Positions 17,294 through 26,746 of a stretch of 64,000 bases of DNA are shown here, one piece after another (the first letter of the stretch is position 1; each line of letters opens with the position of its first letter). The notes below the pieces were generated by a model. That model searched no databases and was not told the DNA's origin. It was given only the letters and a program-made list of their open reading frames with translations. Source of the stretch: JARRPM01 sp963765545 (GTDB lineage: Bacteria > Pseudomonadota > Gammaproteobacteria > Pseudomonadales > Halieaceae); assembly GCA_963765545.1 (NCBI GenBank), contig CAVXWW010000009.1, forward strand, positions 1 through 64,000, read 5' to 3'. A program made the translations under genes and the position numbers.

Positions 17294-18604
17294 ATGAACC
17301 ATGCAGCAATCTGGCACAGGGCCTGGCCTATCATACTGGCCAATGCTGCCGTGCCGCTGCTGGGTATTGTCGACACCGCGGTGATCGGCAATCTGGGTAA
17401 CCTCTCGCAACTCGGTGCGATTGCCTTTGGTGCCATGATCTTCAGTTTCATCTACTGGAGCTTTGGCTTTTTGCGCATGGGAACCACCGGGTTTACCGCC
17501 CAGGCTGCGGGTGCGCAAGACGAGGCGGAGGTGCGGGCCACCCTGGGCCGCGCACTGCTCCTCAGTAGCGGGCTGGGTTTGTGCATTATCGGCTTGCAAT
17601 GGCCGCTGGCCCATCTGGCTGTTGCCCTTCTTAACGGCAGCCCGGAGGTGGAGGCGATAACTCTTGACTACTTCACCATCCGGATATGGGGCGCCCCGGC
17701 CACACTGAGCATTTTTGCATTGACCGGCTGCCTGATAGGCCTTGGCAGGAGCCGGCACCTCTTGCTGGTGCAGGTGTTTCTGAACGGCCTGAATATACTA
17801 CTGGACGTGCTGTTTGCCGGCGTCTTCGGTTGGGGAGCCGAGGGTATCGCCCTGGGCACGGTGCTGGCGGAATGGGCAACCGTTGTTTTCGCAGCGGGCC
17901 TGGTGCTCACACTGCTGCGCCAGCGCCAGACTGACCAGGAGTCATTCTGGCCCCGATCGCGTATCGCCGACGTCCCGAAAATGATGCGACTGATGGCAGC
18001 CAATACCGACATTCTGCTCAGGACCCTGCTGCTGCTGTTTTCGTTTGCCTGGTTCATCAACCAGAGCGCCGAGTTTGGCGATGCCGTTCTGGGAGCGAAT
18101 CATATTCTTCTGCAGCTGGTTTCGTTCAGTGCTTTTTTCCTGGATGGCTACGCGTTCGTTGCCGAGGCCCTGGTGGGTGAGGCCCTGGGCGCGAAGCGGC
18201 GGCAGGACCTTGCCATTGCCGTGCGCCGATCCACGGAACTGGCTGCAGCGACTGCCCTTGTGCTGGCTGTGCTGATCCTGTGTTCTGGGGGCCTCGCGAT
18301 AAGCGTGCTGACGGACATGGTGGCGGTCAGGGCCGCAGCGGAAAGTACGCTCGCCTGGGCAGCACTGTATGTGTTGCTGTCCTTTGCAGCCTTTCAGCTG
18401 GACGGCATTTTTATTGGTGCGACCCGTACCCGGGAGATGCGCAACGCATCATTCGTGTCAGTGATCGTCTTCATGCTGGCCTGGTGGTGGCTGACCCCGC
18501 TGTACGGCAATCAGGGCCTTTGGTGCGCCTTCGTGATCTATGTCTGCGCGCGGGCGATAGCCCTGGCCGCCTACTACCCCAGGCTGATCCGGTCTATCCG
18601 GTAG
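17294..18604 (+). CDS. MATE family efflux transporter (DinF-like)
   Basis: A 436-residue membrane protein with about 12 helices in two MATE halves. The first helix region AWPIILANAAVPLLGIVDTAVIGNLG is typical of the DinF branch, with GFLRMGTTGFTAQAAGA after it. MATE pumps export cationic drugs or metabolites using Na+ or H+. It is convergent with the TetR gene that follows. Confidence 0.93.
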   Translation: MNHAAIWHRAWPIILANAAVPLLGIVDTAVIGNLGNLSQLGAIAFGAMIFSFIYWSFGFLRMGTTGFTAQAAGAQDEAEVRATLGRALLLSSGLGLCIIGLQWPLAHLAVALLNGSPEVEAITLDYFTIRIWGAPATLSIFALTGCLIGLGRSRHLLLVQVFLNGLNILLDVLFAGVFGWGAEGIALGTVLAEWATVVFAAGLVLTLLRQRQTDQESFWPRSRIADVPKMMRLMAANTDILLRTLLLLFSFAWFINQSAEFGDAVLGANHILLQLVSFSAFFLDGYAFVAEALVGEALGAKRRQDLAIAVRRSTELAAATALVLAVLILCSGGLAISVLTDMVAVRAAAESTLAWAALYVLLSFAAFQLDGIFIGATRTREMRNASFVSVIVFMLAWWWLTPLYGNQGLWCAFVIYVCARAIALAAYYPRLIRSIR

Positions 18605-18623
18605 CGCTGAGCGGCGCGGCGCT

Positions 18624-19226
18624 TTAGCGGGGTGTGATACTGCTCAGCATAGCCAATATTATTTCATCCAACTGGCTATCGTCCGCGGTATCTCCGAGGT
18701 TACCTGCGAGCCACAGGTTGGCAAAACCGTGAACCTGGGACCACAGTGCAATAACCGTGGCCTGAACCTGTTTTTCGGAGGCGGGCGCAGCGGGCGATCG
18801 GTTAAGCAGAAAGCCCCGTATACACCCTTCAAGCACGGCCTTGGCGGCCCGTGCGGCAGCCTGGTATTCAGGTGTCCGGCTGTGGGTAAGCGCGGGTTGA
18901 AACATGATCTCGAAATAGGCGGTGTGGGTCAGGGCAAAGCGAATATAGGCCTGGCCAGCGTCCAGCAGACGCTGCTCAGGGGTTCTGTCCGACAGGGTTT
19001 GGCTATTCTTTAATTGCGCTGCCAGCAGCTGGTAGCCCTGAACTGCGACAGCGGTGAGCAGTCCCGCCTTGTCACCAAAATGGTGGGCGGGGGCGCCGTG
19101 GGACACGCCAGCTGCTCGCGCCACTTCGCGCAGGCTGAGTTGTGCGACGGCGCGGGTTTCCAGCAGCGACACGGTGGCGCTGACCAGGGAGTTTGCGAGA
19201 TCGCCATGGTGGTATGTTTGTTTCAC
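18624..19226 (-). CDS. TetR family repressor
   Basis: A 200-residue regulator. The N-terminal helix-turn-helix spans about residues 10-55 (LREVARAAGVSHGAPAHHFGDKAGLL), close to the TetR consensus but with His-Gly-Ala-Pro-Ala-His-His in place of the more usual VSxGALYxYF. The ligand domain has no recognisable specificity. It is divergent from the carotenoid oxygenase; the 12-base inverted repeat in the gap is its likely operator. Confidence 0.93.
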   Translation of the reverse strand: MKQTYHHGDLANSLVSATVSLLETRAVAQLSLREVARAAGVSHGAPAHHFGDKAGLLTAVAVQGYQLLAAQLKNSQTLSDRTPEQRLLDAGQAYIRFALTHTAYFEIMFQPALTHSRTPEYQAAARAAKAVLEGCIRGFLLNRSPAAPASEKQVQATVIALWSQVHGFANLWLAGNLGDTADDSQLDEIILAMLSSITPR

Positions 19227-19248
19227 GAGGGAAGTATGAATAATTAAC

Positions 19249-19290
19249 TTGACAATGTCTAGTTTGGCGGTAAGGTGACCAAACTAGACA
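19249..19290 (+). promoter_or_regulatory. Promoter with TetR operator
   Basis: A perfect 12-base inverted repeat, TGTCTAGTTTGG (19256-19267) and CCAAACTAGACA (19279-19290), with an 11-base spacer. A consensus -35 TTGACA (19249-19254) and a weak -10 TAAGGT (19271-19276, 16-base spacing) place the operator over the core promoter of the carotenoid oxygenase. A bound repressor would block it. Confidence 0.75.
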
Positions 19291-19374
19291 GTGGCAAGAT
19301 GTGCCTGGCCACTCATACTGTGGGCTTACATCGGGCTCACTGAGAGCTAAACACGAGACTAATGCGAGGCTGAT

Positions 19375-20742
19375 ATGGCGACCCAACTCAACGAACTGGT
19401 GCAGAACGCTCCCCTCTTACCCCGGGATAACCCCATTCTGCAGGGCAACTTTGGCCCCGTCGGGGAGGAACTGGACCGGGTGGACCTGGAGGTCATCGGC
19501 ACCCTGCCGCCGGAGCTGAACGGCACCCTATTGCGTGACGGTCCCAACCCCGTAGATCCCCAGCCCAACCACCACTGGTTTGTCGGTGACGCGATGCTGC
19601 ACGCGATCAGGTTTGAGCAGGGCGGGGCTGCCACTTACCGCAATCGTTGGGTGCGGACCACTGACATCGAAAACAAGCTGGGTCTTGCGGCCGCACCGGA
19701 GGTCGACACGAAACTGCCTATACAGGGCTCTGGTAATGTGAACGTGGTTTACCACGGCGGCAGGGTGCTGGCGCTGCCAGAGATCGGGCTGCCTTACGAA
19801 ATGGATCTGTCCCTGCAGACCCGGGGCCAGTACGACTTCAATGGACGTCTCGCAAGCAGCATGACCGCTCATCCCAAGATTGATCCAGAGACCGGTGAAA
19901 TGGTGTTCTTTGGCTATGACCTGGCGCCGCCCTACCTGCGCTATCACGTGGCAAACGCGGCGGGAGAGCTGACCACTACAGTGGATGTCACTCTGCCTGA
20001 GCTGGTGATGATGCATGACTTCGGAGTGACAGCCACCCGGGTCATCTTTATGGATCTGCCTATCGTGGGCAACTTTGGCCTGATTGAACAAGGATACATG
20101 ATGCCGTTTTCCTGGAGCGATACGCACCAGGCCAGGTTGGGCATCATGGATCGCAATGCGACAACAGACTCGGTGAAGTGGATCGATATCGACCCCTGTT
20201 TTGTGTTCCACCCGCTGAACAGTTATGACGCCGGCGACAATATCGTGATGGACGTGGTGCGCTACCAAAAGGCGTTTACCGATCCCGGTTACCCGGACTA
20301 CGAACAGGGTTCGGACCTGGTGCGCTGGACCATCGATGTCAACGCCGGCACCGTCCACAGCCGGATAATCAGCTCTATCGATCAGGAATTTCCTCGCGTC
20401 AGCCCCAGGGTGGAATGCTATCAACACCGTTATGGTTATGCCCTGGAGCTTGGCGGTGATCACGGTTTCAAGGGTCTGCTGAAACACGACCTGGACACCG
20501 GTGAAACCCAGCATCACGATGTGGGTGCCAGTTGCGCCGCGGGCGAGCCGGTGTTTATTCCTAGCGGCGAGGCGGAAGACGCGGGCTACATCCTGAGTGT
20601 TGTCTATGACTCGGTGACGCAACTCAGTGAAGTGAGGGTCATCGATGCGCAGAACTTCACTGCGCCCCCGGTTGCTGTAGTCAAACTGAATGCCCGGGTG
20701 CCTTTTGGCTTTCACGGTAATTTTGTGCCGGCCAAGGGGTGA
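19375..20742 (+). CDS. Carotenoid oxygenase family dioxygenase
   Basis: A 455-residue non-haem iron enzyme of the carotenoid / lignostilbene cleavage family. The N-terminal PPELNGTLLRDGPNP motif is typical. The four iron His residues are visible in TAHPKID, MMHDFGVT, VFHPLNSYD and FGFHGNFVP. The family cleaves carotenoid or stilbene double bonds with O2. The substrate is unknown here. Control by the divergent TetR protein is likely from the operator. Its 3' end overlaps the convergent gene by 31 bases. Confidence 0.93.
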   Translation: MATQLNELVQNAPLLPRDNPILQGNFGPVGEELDRVDLEVIGTLPPELNGTLLRDGPNPVDPQPNHHWFVGDAMLHAIRFEQGGAATYRNRWVRTTDIENKLGLAAAPEVDTKLPIQGSGNVNVVYHGGRVLALPEIGLPYEMDLSLQTRGQYDFNGRLASSMTAHPKIDPETGEMVFFGYDLAPPYLRYHVANAAGELTTTVDVTLPELVMMHDFGVTATRVIFMDLPIVGNFGLIEQGYMMPFSWSDTHQARLGIMDRNATTDSVKWIDIDPCFVFHPLNSYDAGDNIVMDVVRYQKAFTDPGYPDYEQGSDLVRWTIDVNAGTVHSRIISSIDQEFPRVSPRVECYQHRYGYALELGGDHGFKGLLKHDLDTGETQHHDVGASCAAGEPVFIPSGEAEDAGYILSVVYDSVTQLSEVRVIDAQNFTAPPVAVVKLNARVPFGFHGNFVPAKG

Positions 20743-21230
20743 TAGAAGCCCTCGAACCAGGGCTGCCACTGGCCCTGGGCATCCTGCTCTTCAAAAAACT
20801 GCCGCACGCTGCCATCCGGCAGGGGCGTCCATAGGCCGCGAAATTGGGCCTGGCGTTCCTCGCCCAGGTAGTAGATATCCCCCGACATCATCATGCTGCC
20901 ATCGGTCAGTGTGCCTGCGATCTTGATGATGGAGGATCCGTTGTCCACCCACAGCTGGTGCCACATGCTGTCGGCGGGGTTGAAGTAGTTGATGCTGCTG
21001 CCTGTGCTTCCGGCAGCACTCTGCCAGCGTTCCCGCAGCAGGCAACCCGCTTCCTCGATAGTGATGGTGTTGTTGCCGTAGATTTTGTCGCCTTCCTTAT
21101 TTGTGACCTGCCAGCTCCCCGCCCAGAAGTCGAATTGCCTGTGCGCAGGCTGGTCCATGCAGGAGTATCGCTGGGCGGCCAGGGTTGGGGCCGCTATGAA
21201 CAGGGCCAGGAACAGGATGTAGATGCGCAT
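20712..21230 (-). CDS. Exported DUF1579-like protein
   Basis: A 172-residue protein with a signal peptide (MRIYILFLALFIAAPTLAA). The mature part begins with the HRQFDFWAGSWQVTN motif common in DUF1579-like lipocalin-type proteins and continues with regular beta-strand patterning (GDIYYLGEERQAQFRGLW). Function unknown. The terminal 31 bases overlap the end of the carotenoid oxygenase on the other strand. Confidence 0.82.
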   Translation of the reverse strand: MRIYILFLALFIAAPTLAAQRYSCMDQPAHRQFDFWAGSWQVTNKEGDKIYGNNTITIEEAGCLLRERWQSAAGSTGSSINYFNPADSMWHQLWVDNGSSIIKIAGTLTDGSMMMSGDIYYLGEERQAQFRGLWTPLPDGSVRQFFEEQDAQGQWQPWFEGFYHPLAGTKLP

Positions 21231-21804
21231 GGTTTGAATCCTCCGGGTGATTTAGAAATACCCGGCGCAAAATAGGGTGTGCCGGCCTCTGTTCGATGAG
21301 TGTAGCCGCGCCACAGCTATTTGCTGATTGGTGCGGCGGATCGTGGTTGGCGATTCGGAGGCCTGCCCAAAAATGCAACGAGCCAGTTCATTGATGGGTA
21401 TTTCCTGTCAAAAATGATTGCTCTAGACTGATTTTCAACAGCTCCGGGACGTGGGCTGCATATTACTCAATACATGAACAGGGGGAACATCATGACGGTT
21501 ATCTTATTAGTCTATTCATCTATTCTGGCCCTGGGCGTCTGGCAGGAGAAACAGAATCAGGGCTGTTGATCAGGTCGGCGCTGAATCGGCGCGGTGTTGT
21601 CAGGCCTGAACGGGTTTTTGTGGTGTTGCCCCGGGACGGGGTTGTGTAAGGGCTGAGTTAAATCAAGTTGTTGCGTGTGCAGTGTGCACTGGTCAGGCCG
21701 CTGCAGCCTTGGGTTGAGTAAGGTATGCTGTGCGCGATTTAGGGTCGCGGTCGGCGCGACACTCTCACAACCCACCCTCACAACCCAGCCTCAGGAGCTA
21801 CCGA
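21231..21804. other. Gene-poor interval before the S8 protease
   Basis: Apart from the tiny frame at 21492-21569 I see no gene. The stretch includes a short GC hairpin (GCCCCGGGACGGGGT near 21627). The promoter of the protease probably lies in its right half, but no clear -35/-10 was identified. Confidence 0.5.
21492..21569 (+). CDS. Possible 25-residue membrane peptide
   Basis: ATG 21492 follows GGGGGAAC. The product has one hydrophobic segment (VILLVYSSILALGVW) and a short polar tail ending in Cys. Size and layout fit small membrane proteins, but there is no conservation evidence. It lies in an otherwise gene-free interval. Confidence 0.3.
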   Translation: MTVILLVYSSILALGVWQEKQNQGC

Positions 21805-23712
21805 GTGACTATCAATTTGAAACTGGCCTGCATTGCCGCGGCGTTCATGCTGCTTTGCATTGTTAACCCCGCATTAACATTCGCTGCTGATAATACCGCT
21901 ACCCAGAACCCGGCCAGCAAGCCGGTTATTATTCGCAAGGACGATCTCCCCCGCCACACCTATCAGCTGGACCTAAAGGTGACCGACCTGTACCTGCCTG
22001 AAAATCGGACGGTGCTGCTGGGCCTGGCCAATGCAGTGGAGACCGACATTCTCGCGGACCTGGCGACCTACGATATCCAGGACGATAAAACCGTGCAGGA
22101 ATATTATGCGGTGCTGGGCAGCGTGGCACTGCTGGAGGAGCGCTGGCAGGATTACCTGGACCTGCTGACGAAGCAGCGTGCCCTGGAGACCAAGGAGGCG
22201 AACCGGCTGACAATGGGCCTGTATTCCGAGGCTCTTGCCAGGTCTCACCTCGCAGGCGGGGACCAGGACAAGGCCTTGCGGAAGAATATGGAGCAGGCCC
22301 TGCAGTCGCTTGACTATACGGTGGTGCAGGACAACCTCAAACGGGCCAGGGGTCGAACGGAAATTCTCAGTGAGGCGCTGGTACTGGGCAATCTCGACTC
22401 TTCCTATCAACCGGTTGTTGACAAAACCTCTGGCAAAATCAGCTATGACATCGCTTCGACGCTGGTTTCGGCCAGTGTCACCCTGGATCACTACCTGGCA
22501 GATGCGGCCACGATAAACCAGGTTTACTCAGCGCAGATAGCCGCCAACGATGTAACCAAAGAAGATATCTGGGAGGACCGCAAGTTCAACCTGGCGGCGG
22601 ATGCACGGGCAACCCCCGTGGTGGTGGCGGTCTGGGACAGCGGTGTGGATACATCCATTGAGGCGTTTGGGCCCGTGCTGTGGCGTAACGAAAATGAACG
22701 CCCTGATACCGGTGTCGATGATGATCACAACGGCTTTGTAGACGACATCCACGGTATCGCCTACGACCTCGATTCCAACAAGGAGCGCTCGCTACTGTAC
22801 CCCATTGGCGCCTTCGAGGAGGACGAGATGGTCATGCAGGCCAGGGTAAAGGGCATGGGTGATATACAGTCCGGTGTAGACAGCGACGAGGCGAGTGCCC
22901 TGCGCAAACAACTGGCAACCCTGGACCAGGATGAGGTGCAGGATTTCATAGAGGCCTTGCGTATTTACGGCAACTACGCCCACGGCACCCATGTAGCCGG
23001 TATCGCGATAGAGGGAAATCCCTTTATTCGTGTGTTGGTGGCGCGCATGACCTACGGTCACACCATGATTCCCGAGGAGCCAACCGTCGCCAAGGCGAAG
23101 GCGGAAGCGAAAATGGTGCGAGAGACCATAGACTACTTCAAAGCCAACGGCGTGAGAGCTGTAAACATGAGCTGGGGTGGTTCCTTGCGCGGCATCGAGG
23201 AAGCGCTTGAGGCACATGACGCCGGCGGCACCCCCCAGGAGCGCAAGCAGCTGGCGCGGGAAATTTACACTATAGGCGACACGGCTTTGCGGGAATCCAT
23301 TCGCGATGCCAGCGACATTCTCTTTATCACCTCGGCGGGCAATGCCGATAACGACGTGACTTTCGAGGAGTTCTATCCCAGTAGTTACGACTACCCGAAC
23401 ATGCTCAGCGTGGGCGCGGTGGATATTGCGGGCGAGGAAACCAGTTTTACCAGTCTCGGGAAAGTGGACATCTACGCCAACGGGTTTGAGGTTGAGAGTT
23501 TCGTGCCGGGGGGGAATCGCATCAAATTCAACGGTACCTCGATGTCGTCTCCCCAGGTGCTCAATCTTGCCGCCAAGTTGCTCGCCCTTGATCCAGGCCT
23601 GAGCACGGCTGCGCTGCGCCAGATGATACTCGATGGTAGTGACAAAAAAGCATTGGAAACCCGCACGATACGGCTGATGAATCCCGCTGCCAGCGCGGCG
23701 CTTATTCCCTGA
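21805..23712 (+). CDS. Secreted S8 (subtilisin-like) serine protease
   Basis: A 635-residue exported protease. GTG 21805 has a CAGGAG ribosome site and gives a clean signal peptide (residues 1-27, ending LTFA). Residues 28-265 are an unrecognised helical N-terminal region, perhaps a pro-domain. The catalytic domain has D278 (AVWDSGVD), H393 (HGTHVAG), oxyanion N513 (SAGNADND) and S579 (NGTSMSSP). A DxDxNG-like acidic loop (DTGVDDDHNGFVDD, 301-314) may bind calcium. An insert of about 75 residues separates the Asp and His motifs. Convergent overlap with the decarboxylase is 11 bases. Confidence 0.92.
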   Translation: MTINLKLACIAAAFMLLCIVNPALTFAADNTATQNPASKPVIIRKDDLPRHTYQLDLKVTDLYLPENRTVLLGLANAVETDILADLATYDIQDDKTVQEYYAVLGSVALLEERWQDYLDLLTKQRALETKEANRLTMGLYSEALARSHLAGGDQDKALRKNMEQALQSLDYTVVQDNLKRARGRTEILSEALVLGNLDSSYQPVVDKTSGKISYDIASTLVSASVTLDHYLADAATINQVYSAQIAANDVTKEDIWEDRKFNLAADARATPVVVAVWDSGVDTSIEAFGPVLWRNENERPDTGVDDDHNGFVDDIHGIAYDLDSNKERSLLYPIGAFEEDEMVMQARVKGMGDIQSGVDSDEASALRKQLATLDQDEVQDFIEALRIYGNYAHGTHVAGIAIEGNPFIRVLVARMTYGHTMIPEEPTVAKAKAEAKMVRETIDYFKANGVRAVNMSWGGSLRGIEEALEAHDAGGTPQERKQLAREIYTIGDTALRESIRDASDILFITSAGNADNDVTFEEFYPSSYDYPNMLSVGAVDIAGEETSFTSLGKVDIYANGFEVESFVPGGNRIKFNGTSMSSPQVLNLAAKLLALDPGLSTAALRQMILDGSDKKALETRTIRLMNPAASAALIP

Positions 23713-25126
23713 CGACCAGCACTGTTTCCAGCGACGGGTCGCCGCAGTAAGCGACCCGGGTGCCGGTTGCAACTTCAGCCTGCAGCGCGCTGAGCATCTC
23801 GCCCTGAATACGCTCTCCCGGCGCCAGCGCCGGGATTCCCGGGGGATAGGGCACCGCGGTTTCTGCCGCGATGCGGCCCACCGCCTGGGCCGCCGGGACC
23901 CGTTCGTGATCCGAGAAAAATGCATCGCGCGGCGACATTACGGTCTCCGGTACCAGGGTCCACGCGGTGGTCGGGACCAGTGGTCGCGGCGGGCCCCGGT
24001 GCTCCTCTATCGCTCTGGTGACTTCGGTGACCATGCGCTCCACCGTCTGGTCTGTGTCTGCCAGTGTAATAACCGGACAAAACGTATCGCGGTCGGCCAG
24101 TTCAAGATGTATGCCGCGCTGTTCCAGCAAGTCAGCGACCACCTGGCCGTCTGCGCCGGTACCGGGTAGCGTCAGAATCACCTTGGTGGGGTCCTGCATC
24201 AGCAGGCTCGGGGCGCGCCGGGCAAATTCGCTACCAAGTACACCCAGCCCGTCTACCTCGCGCAGTCGCTCGCGCGCGCTACCCGCGATACGAATGGCAT
24301 TCCCCAGCAGTTCTTCGCCGCGATCCTCCAGCAGGCCCCGGGCGCGATCTATCGAGGCAAAGATGGCACCCGATGGGCTGGTCGTGTGAAGTCCCTCGAA
24401 GGCGGCTTCGAGACGCTCCAGGTTGATGAGATCGCCCTGTACCAGCACCATTGATGACTGGGTGAAGCCGGTAATATGCTTGTGTACGCTGGTCACGAGA
24501 ATGTCAGCCCCGGCCTGTATGGCGTGAGGAGGTAGCTCCGGGTGAAAGCCCAGGTGAGCACCCCAGGCGGCATCGACAGTCAGGGGTATGCCATGCTCGT
24601 GCGCTACTTCTGCGATTGCCGCCACGTCTGATACGCCGCCAACGTAGCTGGGCTCAACCAGCATCACTGCCCGGGCTTCCGGGTGCTCGCGCAGGGCATC
24701 GCGTATGCGCCGGGCCGGCATGCCCGCGGTAAGTCCCGTGTCGGGATCAATATCGGGCCTTACCCAGACCGGCACCAACCCCGCCTGGACAAGCCCGAAG
24801 AACAGCGATTTGTGCAGGGTCCGGGCAACGATAACCTTCTCGCCCGGCTTTGCTACTGTCAGGGCGATTGCCTGGTTGCCGTGGGAAGAGCCCTGTACTG
24901 AAAAGCCGCACCAGCGCGCTCCCCATAGTTCTCCTGCGAGACGCTCTGCGCCGGCAAGCTGCCGCTTCGATACCCTGCGATCCTCCACCCCGCCATAGTG
25001 GGGTATATCAAGGGCCAGTAGCGGGTCCATCAAGTCCGGGTTGCGTTTGTGGCCCGGTACCGTGAAAGGCGTTCCGGCATTTGCCAGGAAGCTGTGGTAG
25101 GCATCGTATAGTGGCGTCTCACTCAT
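23702..25126 (-). CDS. PLP-dependent Orn/Lys/Arg decarboxylase family enzyme
   Basis: A 474-residue fold-type I PLP enzyme. FTVPGHKRNPD at the N-terminus and the PLP-lysine motif SVHKHITGFTQSSM identify the major-domain Orn/Lys/Arg decarboxylase family. GSSHGNQ would hold the phosphate, and DAAWGAHLGFHPELP the pyridine nitrogen. Length matches the short, wing-less class (such as SpeA-like or CadA-short forms) rather than the 700-residue inducible enzymes. ATG 25126 is chosen over an upstream TTG. Product, agmatine, putrescine or cadaverine, cannot be decided. Confidence 0.9.
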   Translation of the reverse strand: MSETPLYDAYHSFLANAGTPFTVPGHKRNPDLMDPLLALDIPHYGGVEDRRVSKRQLAGAERLAGELWGARWCGFSVQGSSHGNQAIALTVAKPGEKVIVARTLHKSLFFGLVQAGLVPVWVRPDIDPDTGLTAGMPARRIRDALREHPEARAVMLVEPSYVGGVSDVAAIAEVAHEHGIPLTVDAAWGAHLGFHPELPPHAIQAGADILVTSVHKHITGFTQSSMVLVQGDLINLERLEAAFEGLHTTSPSGAIFASIDRARGLLEDRGEELLGNAIRIAGSARERLREVDGLGVLGSEFARRAPSLLMQDPTKVILTLPGTGADGQVVADLLEQRGIHLELADRDTFCPVITLADTDQTVERMVTEVTRAIEEHRGPPRPLVPTTAWTLVPETVMSPRDAFFSDHERVPAAQAVGRIAAETAVPYPPGIPALAPGERIQGEMLSALQAEVATGTRVAYCGDPSLETVLVVRE

Positions 25127-25221
25127 GGCGGCGGCTTCGCAGTCTGGAAGCGAGGTGTACTTGCCGGCGAACGACCCGGTGGCCGGGGTGACAATGGGCC
25201 AATTCAAATTGAAGGATGATG

Positions 25222-25848
25222 TCAGCGACTCCGGGCCAGGGCTTTGCGTGCAGTTTCCGCCTCTACCAGTGTGCCGGTAAAGGGGTAATCCGCTGTCAGC
25301 ACCGATACCAGCTGGCTCGCCGAATTGGCGAATGCAGCATCGTCGGCAAAATCAAGGTAGGTAATAGCGGCAGATACCGGTTCGTTGGATTTGACTGCCT
25401 TTGTCCGCACCTTTTCAGGGATGGTAATGGCATCGTCTCCGGGCTCGGAGTCCAGCGACTGCAGCAGCCGCTCGATGTTGATAACCGCGGTGCTGTCGAC
25501 AGTGCCTCCGTCCACCAGGTCTGGCGTGGTGATAACGGGCTTTGGGTCAATCGCCTGGCCCAGTGGAATATCGCCGATAAAGAATTGCACCTGCCTGCCC
25601 TCCTGGTACTCGAACTCCCCATTACTGCCGGTAACGCCACTGACTGACCCGGAGATATAGCCGGCGCCGGCCACGGGTGCAATCCCGAAATTGCCACTGG
25701 ACACGACAATGATGTCCTCTTTGTCATCGTCATCGTCCGAGTTGTCACCGGAGCTGAAGAAAACGGCGCATTGGCTCCCGACCAGAAGCGGTATGGCTAG
25801 TAGCAGCAGGATGGTCGCGTATCTGGGAGTCATGTTTTGTATCATCAT
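25222..25848 (-). CDS. Exported protein with acidic linker, unknown
   Basis: A 208-residue protein with a hydrophobic signal (ATILLLLAIPLLVGSQC). The Cys could be lipidated, although the preceding residues do not fit a good lipobox. An Asp-rich linker (NSDDDDDKED) follows. The segment GYISGSVSGVTGSNGEFEY, then VQFFIGDIPLGQA, is a beta-rich motif common in secreted proteins of marine gammaproteobacteria. Start may be either of two adjacent ATGs or ATG 25833. Function unknown. Confidence 0.72.
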   Translation of the reverse strand: MMIQNMTPRYATILLLLAIPLLVGSQCAVFFSSGDNSDDDDDKEDIIVVSSGNFGIAPVAGAGYISGSVSGVTGSNGEFEYQEGRQVQFFIGDIPLGQAIDPKPVITTPDLVDGGTVDSTAVINIERLLQSLDSEPGDDAITIPEKVRTKAVKSNEPVSAAITYLDFADDAAFANSASQLVSVLTADYPFTGTLVEAETARKALARSR

Positions 25849-26024
25849 GGGGGGCTACCTGACCTGGCCTGGATAGTCATGTTTTGGGCATTGTATCCCC
25901 TTCCCGCTTGCTTGGCAGTAGTGCCACCTTGTTGATTTCCCGCTGTTAAGGTCTATCTTGATAGGCCGGTTTGCCCCCACCTGGCTACAACGCCCGGATC
26001 ATGACCCCCATAAAGGAGTTCCAC

Positions 26025-26693
26025 ATGCTAACCCTGCTCGGTTTTTCCTATTCGAATTACCACAATATTGTTAAACACGCGCTGATGTACAAGGGCATCC
26101 CGTTTGAAGAGCAGCTCGCCTACTCAAACTCCCCTGAAGTACTGGCAGTGAATCCCGTGGGTAAGGTGCCTGCCATGACCACCGCGCATGGCACCCATCT
26201 GGGAGAAAGCAGCGTTATGGTGGATTACCTTGAGGAAGCCTATCCGGATAAACCCCTGTATCCGCGCGATGCCGAAGCCCGGGCCCGGGTCAGGCAGGTG
26301 ATGAAAATCTCCGAGCTCTATTTCGACTTGCCCGCGCGCCGGTTGTTGCCGGCAGTATTTGCCAATGTGGCAATAGACCAGTCAGTCAAGGACGAGGTGC
26401 AAGTGACCCTGGATCGGGGTGTTCGTGCGCTCAATACGCTGGCGAGCTTTTCTCCCCATGTGGCCGGAGAGAAAATCTCCATGGCCGATATCTACCTGCG
26501 CTATGCCCTGGTGATTCCCCGGATGGTGGGCCCGTCGCATTTAGGCTGGGATGTGACAGCCGAGGTGGAAGGCCTGTCGGACTGGAGTGCCATGATGGCC
26601 GAGTCTGACATTGCCCGTAAGATAGATGCCGACATGAAAGACAATGAAGCTGGCTTCATGGCATATGTTGCCAGCGTCCAACGGCAGCGCTGA
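26025..26693 (+). CDS. Glutathione S-transferase family protein
   Basis: A 222-residue GST. The thioredoxin-like N-domain has FSYSNYHNIVKHALMYKG, the cis-proline motif VGKVPAM (about residues 46-52) and ESSVMVDYLEE. A helical C-domain follows (KISMADIYLRYAL). ATG 26025 has a perfect AAAGGAGTT ribosome site. The role is likely conjugation or isomerisation of an electrophile; substrate unknown. Confidence 0.92.
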   Translation: MLTLLGFSYSNYHNIVKHALMYKGIPFEEQLAYSNSPEVLAVNPVGKVPAMTTAHGTHLGESSVMVDYLEEAYPDKPLYPRDAEARARVRQVMKISELYFDLPARRLLPAVFANVAIDQSVKDEVQVTLDRGVRALNTLASFSPHVAGEKISMADIYLRYALVIPRMVGPSHLGWDVTAEVEGLSDWSAMMAESDIARKIDADMKDNEAGFMAYVASVQRQR

Positions 26694-26746
26694 GGGGTTG
26701 GGGTTTTTTCTAAGCTGCTGTGCGCAGGCGCCGGATTCGGATCTGC

